DNA of 64,000 nucleotides from JBLMYQ01 sp050260055 (lineage in GTDB: Bacteria > Bacillota > Clostridia > Acetivibrionales > UBA4821), in the NCBI GenBank assembly GCA_050260055.1, contig JBLNBO010000005.1, positions 134,956-198,955 on the forward strand. Reading direction: 5' to 3'. The notes beneath the pieces were generated by a model. The model ran no database searches. It worked only from the letters and a program-made list of their open reading frames with translations, and was not told where the DNA came from. Shown piece by piece: positions 32,363 to 41,666 of the stretch; the first letter of the stretch is position 1, and each line of letters begins with the position of its first letter. A program made the translations under genes and the position numbers.

Positions 32363-32468
32363 TACCCGATTCCTACAACCGCTAATACTTTTAAAAGCGG
32401 TAGTACGTCACGTGGATAACGGTCTCTAATATTCAGGATAAAAATCCTGAACATAAGAGTCCTGTTTA

Positions 32469-32497
32469 TTGACGTTCTAATATAGCTGGGTTATAAT
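32469..32497 (+). promoter_or_regulatory. Sigma-A promoter of the serine operon
   Basis: TTGACG (32469-32474) and TATAAT (32492-32497) with a 17-bp spacer. The -10 region lies in the loop of a GCTGG/CCAGC inverted repeat (32485-32503). Confidence 0.7.
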
Positions 32498-32503
32498 ACC
32501 AGC

Positions 32504-32623
32504 ATAATATATCTTAAGTTCTAATTGATAGTGTAGATAAGCTATGAGACTTATTAAAATATAGTTCTAGATTTTTTAACTATCATCTTTACACTGTCGA
32601 CTATCTTAAAGGGGGGCACACCT
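32504..32623 (+). other. 120-nt structured leader before the serine operon
   Basis: Between the promoter and the aminotransferase start is a leader whose 5' part (TTAAG...AGTGTAGAT) can pair with its 3' part (TTTACACT...CTTAA), close to the ribosome binding site AAAGGGGGG. Before the promoter lie two more hairpins (32378-32401 and 32432-32451, TTCAGGAT/ATCCTGAA). No T-box or known riboswitch core was recognised. Confidence 0.4.
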
Positions 32624-33775
32624 ATGAAAAAAGACAAACTCCTTATGACTCCAGGACCTACTATGATTCCACCTAGCGTACTTGAAAAATTAGGCAAACA
32701 AATCATTCATCACAGGACAAAAGAATTCGGAGCAATATTTACCGAATTTAACGATAATCTAAAGTTTGTTTTCCAAACCAAAAACCATGTTCTTACTTTT
32801 GCATCTTCAGGAACAGGCGCTATGGAATCTGCCATAGCTAATTTATTCTCTGTTGGGGATAAGGTTATTGTTGCCAGTATAGGAAACTTTGGTGATAGGT
32901 TTGCAAAGATTGCGGCTGCTTTTGGGCTTGATGTAGATAAAATAGCAGTTGAGTGGGGAGGAGCAGTGGACCCACAGATTATTGAAGATAAACTGAAAGA
33001 AGATAAGGAAGATAAAATTAAGGCGGTAATTGTAACCCATAATGAAACATCAACTGGTGTTTCAAATGATATTGAAACCATAGCCAAAATTGTTTCTAAA
33101 ACGAATAAGATTTTTATTATAGATGCCATAAGCTCTATTGGCGGTCTTGATATACAAACCGACAACTGGGGAATTGATGTTGTAATAGGATCTTCGCAGA
33201 AAGCATTAATGGCACCACCAGGGCTTGCATTTGCAAGTGTAAGTGAAAAGGCGTGGGAAGCACATAAAAATTCAAAGCTTCCAAAATTCTATTGGAATTA
33301 TAGTGCATATAGGAAGGTATTGGAGCAGGATTCGCCTGATACTCCATATACGCCTGCTATTTCATTAATAATTGCCCAGAATGAGGCTATTAAACTTATT
33401 AAAGAAGAAGGATTGCAAAATGTGTTTAAAAGACATAAAAAGCTTGCACTTGCAACCCAGGCGGGAGTTGAGGCACTTGGACTTGAACTTCTGCCGGATA
33501 AGAAGGTTTCGTCATATATCATTACAGCCATAAAAGCTCCTGAAGGCATAGATATAGAGAATGTAAGAAAAATAATGAACAATAAATATGACATAATGGT
33601 AACAGGAGGTCAACAGCACTTAAAAGGAAAAATCTTAAGGATAGGTCACTGTGGATTTGTAGATAAGTTTGATTTGATAAAGGCATTTACAGCCTTGGAA
33701 TATTCACTGCAAGAATGCGGTTATCAATTTGAGTTAGGAAAAGGAGTAACTTCGGTAGAAAAGGTATTAGTTTAG
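32624..33775 (+). CDS. Class V aminotransferase, probable phosphoserine/serine-type aminotransferase
   Basis: A 383-residue PLP enzyme of the alanine-glyoxylate/serine-pyruvate aminotransferase family. It starts MTPGPTMIPPSVL; the PLP lysine is K193 in GSSQKALMAPPG, after the DAISSIGG aspartate. The adjacent serA gene (22 bp) strongly suggests that it provides the phosphoserine aminotransferase step of serine synthesis in place of a classical SerC. Related enzymes make or cleave glyoxylate-derived amino acids, so substrate preference is inferred from context. Confidence 0.85.
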   Translation: MKKDKLLMTPGPTMIPPSVLEKLGKQIIHHRTKEFGAIFTEFNDNLKFVFQTKNHVLTFASSGTGAMESAIANLFSVGDKVIVASIGNFGDRFAKIAAAFGLDVDKIAVEWGGAVDPQIIEDKLKEDKEDKIKAVIVTHNETSTGVSNDIETIAKIVSKTNKIFIIDAISSIGGLDIQTDNWGIDVVIGSSQKALMAPPGLAFASVSEKAWEAHKNSKLPKFYWNYSAYRKVLEQDSPDTPYTPAISLIIAQNEAIKLIKEEGLQNVFKRHKKLALATQAGVEALGLELLPDKKVSSYIITAIKAPEGIDIENVRKIMNNKYDIMVTGGQQHLKGKILRIGHCGFVDKFDLIKAFTALEYSLQECGYQFELGKGVTSVEKVLV

Positions 33776-33797
33776 AATTATTTGGGGGTATTTGATT

Positions 33798-35405
33798 ATG
33801 AAGGTACTAATCTCAGAAAAAATTGCGCAAGAAGGAATTGAAATAATAAACAAGACCGCAGAGGCTGATGCGAAATATGGGCTGACCAAAGAGCAGATTC
33901 TTGATATAATTCCAGAATACGATGCAATAATAGTCAGGAGTGCTACCCAGGTTGATGCTGAGCTAATTGAAAAAGGAATAAATCTTAAAGTCATCGGAAG
34001 GGCAGGAACCGGAGTAGATAACGTTGATATTGAGACAGCTACGAAAAAGGGAATAATGGTTGTAAACACTCCGGAAGGAAACTCAAACGCAGCGGCTGAA
34101 CTTGCAATAGGCATGATTTTTGCGGCTTGCAGGCATATTCCACAGGCATATATGAGTTGTAAAAATGGAGATTTCAGAAGAGGAAAGTTTAAAGGGATTG
34201 AGCTTGAAGGGAAAACCCTTGGTGTAATCGGATTGGGAAGAATTGGTTCGATAGTTGCGTCAAGGCTTAAAACTTTTAATATGAGGGTGCTTGCTTATGA
34301 CCCATATATCTCTGAGGAAAGGTTGAACAAGGTTGGGGCAGAAAAGTGTGAAACCATCGAAGACCTCTTGCAGCAGTCCGATATAGTAACACTGCATATG
34401 CCAAAGATTGAAGGCACAGTAAATCTTATTGATGAGAAAAGAATCAATATGATGAAAAAGGATGCCGTATTAATCAATTGTGCTCGTGGAGGGTTGATTG
34501 ATGAAAATGCATTGTATACTGCATTAAAAGAAGGAAAGCTTGGTGCTGCTGGCTTGGATGTGCTTGAAGACGAACCGAACTTTGAAGCAAAACCTGGTGA
34601 GCAGGATTATAAAAATCCGCTTATGGAATTGGATAATGTTATTTTTACTCCACATTTGGGAGCATCCACACTTGAAGCACAATATAATGTCGGCATAATG
34701 GTAGCGCAGCAGGTTTCTTCAGCACTGCAGGGCGAAATCGTCAGTGCGGTTAATCTTCCTACGCTAAGGGTAAAAGATATTAATGAAATAAGGCCTTATA
34801 TCGAACTTGCAGAAAAGATGGGCAAGATATATTTTCAGGTAGAAAAATCCCCTGTTGAAAAGATTGAAATGCTTTACAGCGGCGAGATTGCAGAAAAGGA
34901 AACAAAGATTATCACTCTTGCATTTTTAAAAGGCTTTTTAGAGCCAATAATCGAAGATGAGCAGATTAACTTTGTTAATGTTGAAATGCTTGTTAAATCT
35001 AGAGGTATAAAGGTTGTTGAATCAAAATCAACAACAAGTGAAAGGTTTACCAGCCTTGTATCTGCAAATTTAATAACTAAGGAGAAAACCCTATCGCTTA
35101 GCGGTACTGTGTTTGGAAGGGATGAAGTGAGGTTGGTCGACTTTTTTGGTTATCATATGGATTATGAACCTGAAACATCATATGCTATTGCCATTCAAAA
35201 TCTTGATAAGCCTGGGATAATTGGCAGTATTGGGACAATACTGGGACAGGAAAATGTTAATATTGCTTCGATGAGGCTTAGTAGAAATAGAAAAGGTGAA
35301 AAAGCTGAAGCTTTCTTGGGTATAGATAATGAGGTATCCGATCAAGTCTTAAATAAAGTAAGAGAGGTTGACGGAATACTTAAGGCAAGCTTGATAAGGT
35401 TTTAA
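33798..35405 (+). CDS. serA: D-3-phosphoglycerate dehydrogenase
   Basis: First enzyme of serine synthesis, oxidising 3-phosphoglycerate with NAD. The 535-residue long form has the substrate and NAD domain (GLGRIGSIVASRL; active-site ARGGLIDE, DVLEDEP and TPHLGAST), an allosteric substrate-binding region (about 315-445) and a C-terminal ACT domain (SYAIAIQNLDKPGIIGSIG) for serine feedback. The ATG at 33798 has GGGGGT at good spacing; an in-frame TTG two codons earlier is less likely. Ends at a bidirectional terminator. Confidence 0.95.
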   Translation: MKVLISEKIAQEGIEIINKTAEADAKYGLTKEQILDIIPEYDAIIVRSATQVDAELIEKGINLKVIGRAGTGVDNVDIETATKKGIMVVNTPEGNSNAAAELAIGMIFAACRHIPQAYMSCKNGDFRRGKFKGIELEGKTLGVIGLGRIGSIVASRLKTFNMRVLAYDPYISEERLNKVGAEKCETIEDLLQQSDIVTLHMPKIEGTVNLIDEKRINMMKKDAVLINCARGGLIDENALYTALKEGKLGAAGLDVLEDEPNFEAKPGEQDYKNPLMELDNVIFTPHLGASTLEAQYNVGIMVAQQVSSALQGEIVSAVNLPTLRVKDINEIRPYIELAEKMGKIYFQVEKSPVEKIEMLYSGEIAEKETKIITLAFLKGFLEPIIEDEQINFVNVEMLVKSRGIKVVESKSTTSERFTSLVSANLITKEKTLSLSGTVFGRDEVRLVDFFGYHMDYEPETSYAIAIQNLDKPGIIGSIGTILGQENVNIASMRLSRNRKGEKAEAFLGIDNEVSDQVLNKVREVDGILKASLIRF

Positions 35406-35407
35406 TT

Positions 35408-35449
35408 AAACAAAAAAGGAGGCAAATTTATTTGCCTCCTTTTTTGTTT
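35408..35449. terminator. Bidirectional terminator between serA and the DUF1015 gene
   Basis: A 19-bp perfect stem (AAACAAAAAAGGAGGCAAA and complement) with a TTTA loop. Confidence 0.93.
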
Positions 35450-36776
35450 AAAATTTGTTTATTACCAGTCCGGTTGTAATCTTGGGATAAAAGTAGGTTG
35501 ACTTCTGCGGCATTTTTTCATTTGAGAGGGAAACATCCCTCATTTGGCTAACCTTTGTAGAATTGAGAAAAAATGCACATTCATACTCTTTAGATTTTAC
35601 TTTTTCAATAGCGGTTCCTGCATCTTTGACATAGGTTAGATTACTTTGAGCGGCCATATTCTCAGCATCAATTTTAAAATATTGCTCCAGAATAACTGAA
35701 TGCAAAACAGCAACATCAAGGTCTCGGTAGGCAGGTGACTTATCAGGGACAAGCTTATCCATTATTGATACATCTTTAATAGTAAGGATATAGTAATAAT
35801 CTCCGAGCCCATCAAAATAACCGAATGATTTTCCAAATTCCCCGCTTTGGGCAAGGGAAATGGTTAGCTGTTCTGGAACGGAGTTTGTATCAAAACTTTT
35901 ACTATACTCTATTTTTTGAATTCCAAAGTTCTCTTTTGCAAAAGATAAGAATTCTTCTGAATTAAAATTTTTAATGGATAGAGCCCTGTGCGTAGGGAAA
36001 ATAACTAATCCGGGGTCCGCCATATCAACAATAGTCATCATTACATAGTTGTAAGACTCGGTCCCGTTATGGTTTGGGTTTTCAGAAGCCTTCTTATTTC
36101 TGTAGTTTAATGCGGTTTCATATCTATGATGACCATCAGCAATAAAAAGTTTTTTGTCTTTAAATAATTCACTAATCGAAGATGTTATTTTAGAATCTTT
36201 TACTACCCATAATCTTTCAAAGATGTCTTCGCTGTTTACGTAATCAATATCAGGCTTGTTTTGGATGGTAAAAGAATTTAATATTTCTGATATTTTTCCA
36301 TCATCATTATATAGTGAAAAGATTTGGCTTATATTTGCATCAGTAGTTGACATTAGATTAAATCTGTCTTGCTTCGCCTTGGAAAGTGTGTATTCATGAG
36401 GAAGAACAACTCCTTCAGAGAAATCGGATAGTTTAACAAGAGCAATTATTCCACGGCGGGTTTTTCGTTCCCATTCCGAAACAGTAAAGTCCTGCTCATA
36501 TATATATATAGCAGGTGAATCTTCCTGTACAAGAATTCCTTCTTCAATCCATTTGCGAAGATAATTTCCTGCACGGGTATATTTATTATCTGTTTCACTG
36601 TCTCCATCAAAATCTTTTCCGAGTTCAATTCTTATTATGTTATTTTCGTGAAGCGAGTAAAATTCTTCTTGGGCTTCTAAAGAGATTATGTCATAAGGCG
36701 GAGTTGTAACCAAAGAAAGATTTTCAATCTTTTTGGAATTATATCTAATTCCTTTAAAAGGAGATATTACAGCCAT
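35448..36776 (-). CDS. DUF1015 family protein
   Basis: A 442-residue soluble protein. Family landmarks include the N-terminal ISPFKGIRYNSKK and TTPPYDIIS, LPHEYTLSKAKQDRFNLM, and the central IADGHHRYETALNYR. The molecular function of DUF1015 is not established. Its place next to the serine operon, convergent on the same terminator, recurs in anaerobic Firmicutes, but a link to serine metabolism is inference. A minus-strand ribosome binding site (GGAGG) precedes the ATG. Confidence 0.85.
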   Translation of the reverse strand: MAVISPFKGIRYNSKKIENLSLVTTPPYDIISLEAQEEFYSLHENNIIRIELGKDFDGDSETDNKYTRAGNYLRKWIEEGILVQEDSPAIYIYEQDFTVSEWERKTRRGIIALVKLSDFSEGVVLPHEYTLSKAKQDRFNLMSTTDANISQIFSLYNDDGKISEILNSFTIQNKPDIDYVNSEDIFERLWVVKDSKITSSISELFKDKKLFIADGHHRYETALNYRNKKASENPNHNGTESYNYVMMTIVDMADPGLVIFPTHRALSIKNFNSEEFLSFAKENFGIQKIEYSKSFDTNSVPEQLTISLAQSGEFGKSFGYFDGLGDYYYILTIKDVSIMDKLVPDKSPAYRDLDVAVLHSVILEQYFKIDAENMAAQSNLTYVKDAGTAIEKVKSKEYECAFFLNSTKVSQMRDVSLSNEKMPQKSTYFYPKITTGLVINKF

Positions 36777-36937
36777 ACATTTTCCTCCTAGTTATAAAAT
36801 GTAATTTAATTTTATATAAAAGCTTAGAGCCAGTCAATCTATTTAAAGATATAGACATACAAAAAAATTTCTTATTTAAAATTTGCTGCATTTAAGGCAT
36901 AATTAATTATAACTTAGTTATTGGAGGTATTGCTGCT

Positions 36938-37423
36938 TTGAATCCGAAAATTTTCAGAAAAAGGTTTATTCCTGATGAAATAGTAGATATTTCAGGAGAC
37001 GAAATTCTTTTCAACGACAGAAATATTATTGTTACCCGATGGAAGCCAATCCATGAACGGAACGATTTTGCTGGGGGAATATCCTTTGCATTTTTATCAG
37101 AGGGATACAAGATTGGATATTTTTACAAAGAAAACAATGAATTTCTCTATTGGTATATAGACATAATTGAAGTCGAGTATAATGAAAAAAGTAATTCTTA
37201 TACATTTATTGATCTTCTTACTGATGTAAAGGTTTTGCCCGATGGAAGCTGCGATGTTTTGGATTTAGATGAGCTTGAGCAATCTCTCGAAAAAGGTTAT
37301 ATAGATAATAGACAATATGAGTTGTCTCAAAAAAATCTAAAAAAAGTAACCGAAATGATTGAAACTAAGACCTTTCCCCCAAAATTTGTTTCAGATTTTC
37401 TGAAAAATTTATATAATGTATAA
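36938..37423 (+). CDS. DUF402 family protein
   Basis: A 161-residue protein with the DUF402 fold (FAFLSEGYKIGYFYKENNEFLYWYIDIIEVEY, then DLLTDVKVLPDGSCDVLDLDEL). Some relatives are nucleoside tri/diphosphate phosphatases (YgaC/NtdP) and others bind RNA; which applies here is not clear. TTG start behind GGAGGT with nine-base spacing. The stop codon lies inside the terminator stem. Confidence 0.8.
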   Translation: MNPKIFRKRFIPDEIVDISGDEILFNDRNIIVTRWKPIHERNDFAGGISFAFLSEGYKIGYFYKENNEFLYWYIDIIEVEYNEKSNSYTFIDLLTDVKVLPDGSCDVLDLDELEQSLEKGYIDNRQYELSQKNLKKVTEMIETKTFPPKFVSDFLKNLYNV

Positions 37424-37460
37424 AGAATGCGCCGATTTCGGCGCATTCTTTATACATTAT
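37413..37460 (+). terminator. Terminator overlapping the DUF402 stop
   Basis: A perfect 22-bp stem with an ATTT loop; the TAA stop (37421-37423) is in the 5' arm. No long T run, but the core GAATGCGCCG is very stable. Confidence 0.85.
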
Positions 37461-37554
37461 CTTCTTATCTATCCATTAACTACAATAACTTATAAAGAAT
37501 TAATAAGTTCAATTTTGACATAATACTAATAAAGAAATTTTTCAGGAGAAAAAA

Positions 37555-38082
37555 GTGGTAAGTTATAATAGGATTATTGGTTTGCCCTTATTTATACTAG
37601 ATGAGGGAAGAAAATCAGGAATAATTCATGATGTTGTCTTTGATATAAAACGTAATATTGTTGAGGGATTCACAAATATTGGTATAAATAAAAAACGAAG
37701 CAGCATAAAGATAGCAGAAATCAAACTTCTTGAAGATAAAATCGTAATCCAAAATGAAAAAAGCATAAAGAGTTGGAATAAAAGTAAAGACGAAAAAGAG
37801 AGATTTGTATGTGGTAAAGAATTTATAAAAAAGAAGGTATTTGATTATGATGGAAATGATATAGGTTATGTGTATGATATTTTTATTGATATTGAAAACG
37901 GTTCTTTAGAGGCATTTCATATTACAGATGGATTGATCGAAGACCTTATTGAAGGAAGAAAGATAATACCTGTTTTAAGTAAAATTGAACTCAAAGAAGA
38001 GGGACTATTCGTTGGCAGGGAGTCGATTGAGGAATTTGTCGATGTTAAAAAGGGATTTAAACAAATATTTTCGATAGATTAA
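37555..38082 (+). CDS. PRC-barrel domain protein
   Basis: A 175-residue soluble protein with two PRC-barrel-like units, about residues 5-75 (GLPLFILDEGRKSGIIHDVVFD) and 88-165 (GKEFIKKKVFDYDGNDIGYVYDIFID). PRC barrels occur in RNA-processing and photosynthetic proteins and in small sporulation-related YlmC/YmxH proteins. GTG start after CAGGAGAA. The next small gene is 37 bp downstream, so they may be co-transcribed. Confidence 0.8.
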   Translation: MVSYNRIIGLPLFILDEGRKSGIIHDVVFDIKRNIVEGFTNIGINKKRSSIKIAEIKLLEDKIVIQNEKSIKSWNKSKDEKERFVCGKEFIKKKVFDYDGNDIGYVYDIFIDIENGSLEAFHITDGLIEDLIEGRKIIPVLSKIELKEEGLFVGRESIEEFVDVKKGFKQIFSID

Positions 38083-38119
38083 TACATTATTAAAATTTTC
38101 AAAGGAGGGATTTAAAGTG

Positions 38120-38296
38120 ATGCTTAGAAGCAGTAGATTTACAAGTGGACTGATAATTGGAGGTATAATAGGAGCAACTGTTGGAGTTATGAATAGTGGG
38201 AATGCAAACAGAATGAAAAGAAGAATTGCTAGAGCAGGTAGAAATGTAATGAACAGAGGAAATGGAATTGTAGGTGCGATAGCTGACTTGTTTTAA
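38120..38296 (+). CDS. Small membrane-associated protein, YtxH-like
   Basis: A 58-residue protein opening MLRSSRFTSGLIIGGIIGATVGVM, a single hydrophobic glycine-rich segment, followed by a basic Arg/Asn-rich tail. This resembles the short YtxH-like membrane proteins. AAAGGAGGGA (38101-38110) lies before both GTG 38117 and ATG 38120. It follows the PRC-barrel gene in the same direction and ends at a terminator. Confidence 0.65.
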   Translation: MLRSSRFTSGLIIGGIIGATVGVMNSGNANRMKRRIARAGRNVMNRGNGIVGAIADLF

Positions 38297-38299
38297 ATC

Positions 38300-38336
38300 A
38301 AAAATTCGGGATTACCTACCTAAATCCCGAATTTTT
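38300..38336 (+). terminator. Terminator after the small YtxH-like gene
   Basis: A 14-bp stem AAAAATTCGGGATT/AATCCCGAATTTTT with a nine-base loop; it could also serve the convergent minus-strand gene. Confidence 0.88.
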
Positions 38337-38360
38337 ACATAAAACTATTATTGTATTTGT

Positions 38361-39695
38361 TTATCTGGAATAAGAATAGTCTGGTTTTGAGAGAGTTAAT
38401 GGTTTTTGTTTCCTATCATCTTTGCTTTCAAATATTTCTTCAAAGAATTTAATCCCATTACGGAGATTTTCATTTCTCATAAGGTCCATGTGGCTGCCAT
38501 CAACATTTTTGAAGTGTTTAAATATATTGCTGTCTTCATCCTTAATTGGTACTATTCCGTCATTCCTTTTATATCCGGCTTCGCTTAAAATGTAATTTCC
38601 AAGCCAGCATACCAATGTTTGGGGCCTGGTTATTAGTAAATCTTCCCTGCATTCCTGTATTTCTTCTTTGCTTTTAGGGATAAACTCCTTTGCTGCTTTA
38701 TAAATAGCTTTTTGAGCTGCAACTGTTGGCTCTTTCAGAATTCTTTTTGCAGAGGTTTCTTTGGTTTTTGCATGTAAATCTCTCTTACCCGGAATAACTC
38801 CTTTTGTTATATGATAGAGTGTTAATTTTGAAGCCGCTTTTGGAACGCGAAGCATCTTTTTACGAAAATGCCCTGGCTTTAACTCTCCACGGACAAAATG
38901 GGTTTTATCTAGTATTTGATTAAGTATTATTTCGTTTTCCTTGGTTTTATATTTACTTTCATGAAACTGTCCTCCAATGCAATGTTCATCATATATTTTT
39001 TTCCCCTTCGTAGCTTTTTCTTGAAACCTGCAGAACATTTCTATTAATATCTTTTTATACAGGGTCTTTTGGTTATCAACAAGAATTTTTCTTAGTTCAT
39101 CGACACTTCCCATAGGGGTTCCTGACATAGGTGCTCCAAAAGCAAGAGAACCATTTATCAATTTGTTAAAATTTTTATTTTCATCAGACTTTTTATTTTG
39201 AATTAGATTTTCACTTTCCATCATAGCCCAGTTCCCGATCAAGGTGCCTTTACTAAGTGATGCCATAATTACTTTCGGTTTGGCAGATTCCTTTCCATAA
39301 TCTTTGGTACCTTCAAGCAGATTATATAGACCAGAAGCTTCAACTAAAGGAAGCAATTGATCTTTTGCAATATCCCTATGACCATGGTCACCTTCGAACT
39401 GAAAGAAAATAGGCAGATATCTTTTGCCATCCTCTTTAAAATCAAAGTTATCATATAAAACTTCTAAAGCAGGATTGGGTAATACATCGGGAGAGCTTTT
39501 CGGGCAAAATAAGAACCTGGTATAATCAGGAATACGCTCATTAGAGTTCAATAATTGATATGCTTCATATGACATAGTAAGGGTACCGCATTTTTCACCA
39601 TTTTTACGGTGATATACCGTTACATTCCCCTTTTTGTCTTCTGGCAGCACTACAGTTATTCCATTTGGATTAATAGACTTATCATTTTTGTTCAT
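38361..39695 (-). CDS. Divergent alpha/beta-hydrolase (lipase-like)
   Basis: A 444-residue protein without signal peptide or membrane segment. A nucleophile-elbow-like ASLSKGTLIG (near residue 150), NDGIVP (near 390) and GSHMDLMRNENL (near 407) occupy the positions of Ser, Asp and His in lipase-type alpha/beta-hydrolases, and NDG(I/V)VP with HMDLM is a lipase-like pairing. The elbow is not the standard GxSxG, and a GDHGHRD motif near residue 100 is unexplained. AAAGGA precedes the ATG. Monocistronic; substrate unknown. Confidence 0.55.
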   Translation of the reverse strand: MNKNDKSINPNGITVVLPEDKKGNVTVYHRKNGEKCGTLTMSYEAYQLLNSNERIPDYTRFLFCPKSSPDVLPNPALEVLYDNFDFKEDGKRYLPIFFQFEGDHGHRDIAKDQLLPLVEASGLYNLLEGTKDYGKESAKPKVIMASLSKGTLIGNWAMMESENLIQNKKSDENKNFNKLINGSLAFGAPMSGTPMGSVDELRKILVDNQKTLYKKILIEMFCRFQEKATKGKKIYDEHCIGGQFHESKYKTKENEIILNQILDKTHFVRGELKPGHFRKKMLRVPKAASKLTLYHITKGVIPGKRDLHAKTKETSAKRILKEPTVAAQKAIYKAAKEFIPKSKEEIQECREDLLITRPQTLVCWLGNYILSEAGYKRNDGIVPIKDEDSNIFKHFKNVDGSHMDLMRNENLRNGIKFFEEIFESKDDRKQKPLTLSKPDYSYSR

Positions 39696-39874
39696 ATGCC
39701 TAAAATCCTTTCATGTGTAGTTAATCTAATTATACAGTATTTTCCTGATGAAGTAAATGCGGAAGACCCTATTTAGATTTTATCACATGGATGAGCAAAT
39801 AAAATTTTAAGAATAATATAAAAAGAATAGTTATAGATAGGGTCAATAATAACTCCATTATTTTTCTATAACTA

Positions 39875-39902
39875 TAAAGTAATTATTATATAAAGTCGAT
39901 AT
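39875..39902 (+). promoter_or_regulatory. Sigma-D (sigma-28) type flagellar promoter
   Basis: TAAA (39875-39878), 16 bp, then GTCGATAT (39895-39902), close to the sigma-28 consensus TAAA-N15-GCCGATAT. It lies 44 bp before the flgF start codon. Confidence 0.75.
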
Positions 39903-39945
39903 ATTATCAGAGAGAAATTTATCATGATTCCTAATGGAGGATAAG

Positions 39946-40722
39946 ATGTTAAGAGGTATATATACTGCAGGAATGGGATTGCAAGTCCAAGAAAAGAAGA
40001 TGGATGTTATTTCAAATAATCTTGCCAATGTAAATACTAATGGCTATAAAAAAGATTCAGCGGTTTTCAATTCTTTCAATTCTATTTTGGTTAAAAGAAT
40101 AAATGATTATTTTGTTCCATCTCAGCCATCTAACCAGGTTGGAGATATGAGCCTTTCTACAGATATTGGCCGAATATATACCGATTACAAACAGGGAAAT
40201 ATATCTAATACAGGTAATAATACTGATGCAGCTATTTCCGGAAGTGATAATTCCTTTTTCACTGTTGAGATATCAGATGACGCAGGAAGTGTTGAAAGAT
40301 ATACGCGTGATGGTGCCTTTTCTCTTGATTCAAACGGAAAATTAGTTACCCAAGAGGGGTATACTGTATTAGGAGAAGATGGCCCAATTACATTAACCAG
40401 CCAGAGCTTCACTATTAATGATAAGGGTGAAATCATAGAAAATGGAGAATTAGTTGGAAAACTTAAAATAAAGACATTTAAAGAAACAAATTTACTTAGA
40501 AAGATGGGAAACAATCTGATTTCAGTTGAAGGAGAAGCAGAAGAGAAGCCTTTTGAAGGTAAGGTTATGCAGGGATTTGTCGAAGGTTCAAATGTAAATT
40601 CAATAAAAGAAATGGTAGATATGATTTCAGTTGTTAGGTCATATGAAGCTAATCAAAAAGTTATAAAGATGCATGATGAAATGCTTGGAAGAGCAGTAAA
40701 TGATATACCAAGCCTGAGATAA
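39946..40722 (+). CDS. flgF: Flagellar basal-body rod protein FlgF (FlhO-like)
   Basis: A distal rod component of the flagellum. The 258-residue protein has the N-terminal rod/hook motif (MLRGIYTAGMGLQVQEKKMDVISNNLANVNTNGYKKD) and a matching C-terminal motif (VRSYEANQKVIKMHDEMLGRAVN), both assembling as coiled coils. The ATG at 39946 follows GGAGG; an ATG at 39934 precedes that site and is rejected. First of three flagellar genes behind a sigma-D-type promoter. Confidence 0.9.
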   Translation: MLRGIYTAGMGLQVQEKKMDVISNNLANVNTNGYKKDSAVFNSFNSILVKRINDYFVPSQPSNQVGDMSLSTDIGRIYTDYKQGNISNTGNNTDAAISGSDNSFFTVEISDDAGSVERYTRDGAFSLDSNGKLVTQEGYTVLGEDGPITLTSQSFTINDKGEIIENGELVGKLKIKTFKETNLLRKMGNNLISVEGEAEEKPFEGKVMQGFVEGSNVNSIKEMVDMISVVRSYEANQKVIKMHDEMLGRAVNDIPSLR

Positions 40723-40824
40723 TAATGCATGATTGAAAATTACTAACCATCAAACATTAAAATTTATTATTAATTTCAAATTATACATTGTCAATTCTTA
40801 ACTGATTTAAGGGGGAACATTACT

Positions 40825-41628
40825 ATGATGAGAGCACTTTGGACATCAGCACTTGGAATGACAGGACAGCAAATGAATGTCGATGTTATTGCCAACAATC
40901 TTGCAAATGTTAATACAACAGGATATAAAAAGGAAAGAGTTGAATTCAAAGATTTAATATATGAAAAGATGAATAATGCATATAGTTATGATGGAGAAGG
41001 AAAACCTGTAAACTTGCAGGTCGGTCATGGCGCATATCCGGTTGCAACTGTTAAAAGTTATTCGCCAGGTAATTTCCAGCAAACAGAAAATCCTTTGGAT
41101 TTTGCTATAGATGGGCCAGGTTTCTTTGCGTTTAAAGACGCTCAGGGTAATTCAATATATTCTAAAGACGGTAGTTTTAAGCTGAGCGTAAGTGATGAAG
41201 GAACAAAGCTTGTCAGTACAGATGGATATCCGGTTTTGGATGATGCAGGAAGTGAAATATTTTTAACTACAGATGCCAGCAAGCTGAGCATATCAAGTTC
41301 AGGAGAACTAATGTATACTGATGAAAATGGTGTGCCCCAATCGATGGGTCAAACATTAGGAATGGTAAGCTTCATAAATCCGGCAGGATTAGAAAGCTTG
41401 GGACACAATATGCTGGGCGTAACGTCAGCCTCGGGGCAGCCGATTTCACAAGATGAAGCATCAATAAAAAGTACTGTCCAGCAAGGATTTTTAGAATCTT
41501 CTAATGTACAGGTAGTTGAAGAAATGGTAAAATTGATTATGGCACAAAGAGCCTATGAAATAAACTCTAAATCAATACAGAGTTCTGATGAGATGCTTGG
41601 GATTGCTAATAACCTAAGAAGAGGCTAA
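40825..41628 (+). CDS. flgG: Flagellar basal-body rod protein FlgG (FlhP-like)
   Basis: A 267-residue rod protein with MRALWTSALGMTGQQMNVDVIANNLANVNTTGYKK at the N-terminus and a C-terminal motif QGFLESSNVQVVEEMVKLIMAQRAYEINSKSIQ, the FlgG signature. It probably forms the distal rod after FlgF. AAGGGGGAA precedes two consecutive ATG codons. Confidence 0.92.
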   Translation: MMRALWTSALGMTGQQMNVDVIANNLANVNTTGYKKERVEFKDLIYEKMNNAYSYDGEGKPVNLQVGHGAYPVATVKSYSPGNFQQTENPLDFAIDGPGFFAFKDAQGNSIYSKDGSFKLSVSDEGTKLVSTDGYPVLDDAGSEIFLTTDASKLSISSSGELMYTDENGVPQSMGQTLGMVSFINPAGLESLGHNMLGVTSASGQPISQDEASIKSTVQQGFLESSNVQVVEEMVKLIMAQRAYEINSKSIQSSDEMLGIANNLRRG

Positions 41629-41666
41629 AAAATTATGATGAGCGCTAAAACTAAAGGGTGGATTTT

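Noticed and set aside
32363..32623. T-box or known amino-acid riboswitch before the serine operon
   Set aside because: No AGGGTGGNACCGCG-type T-box core and no glycine or SAM aptamer core was seen; only unclassified hairpins.
32710..33165. 151-codon minus-strand frame inside the aminotransferase gene
   Set aside because: The sense strand encodes a complete PLP enzyme with active-site lysine; this frame has no family features.
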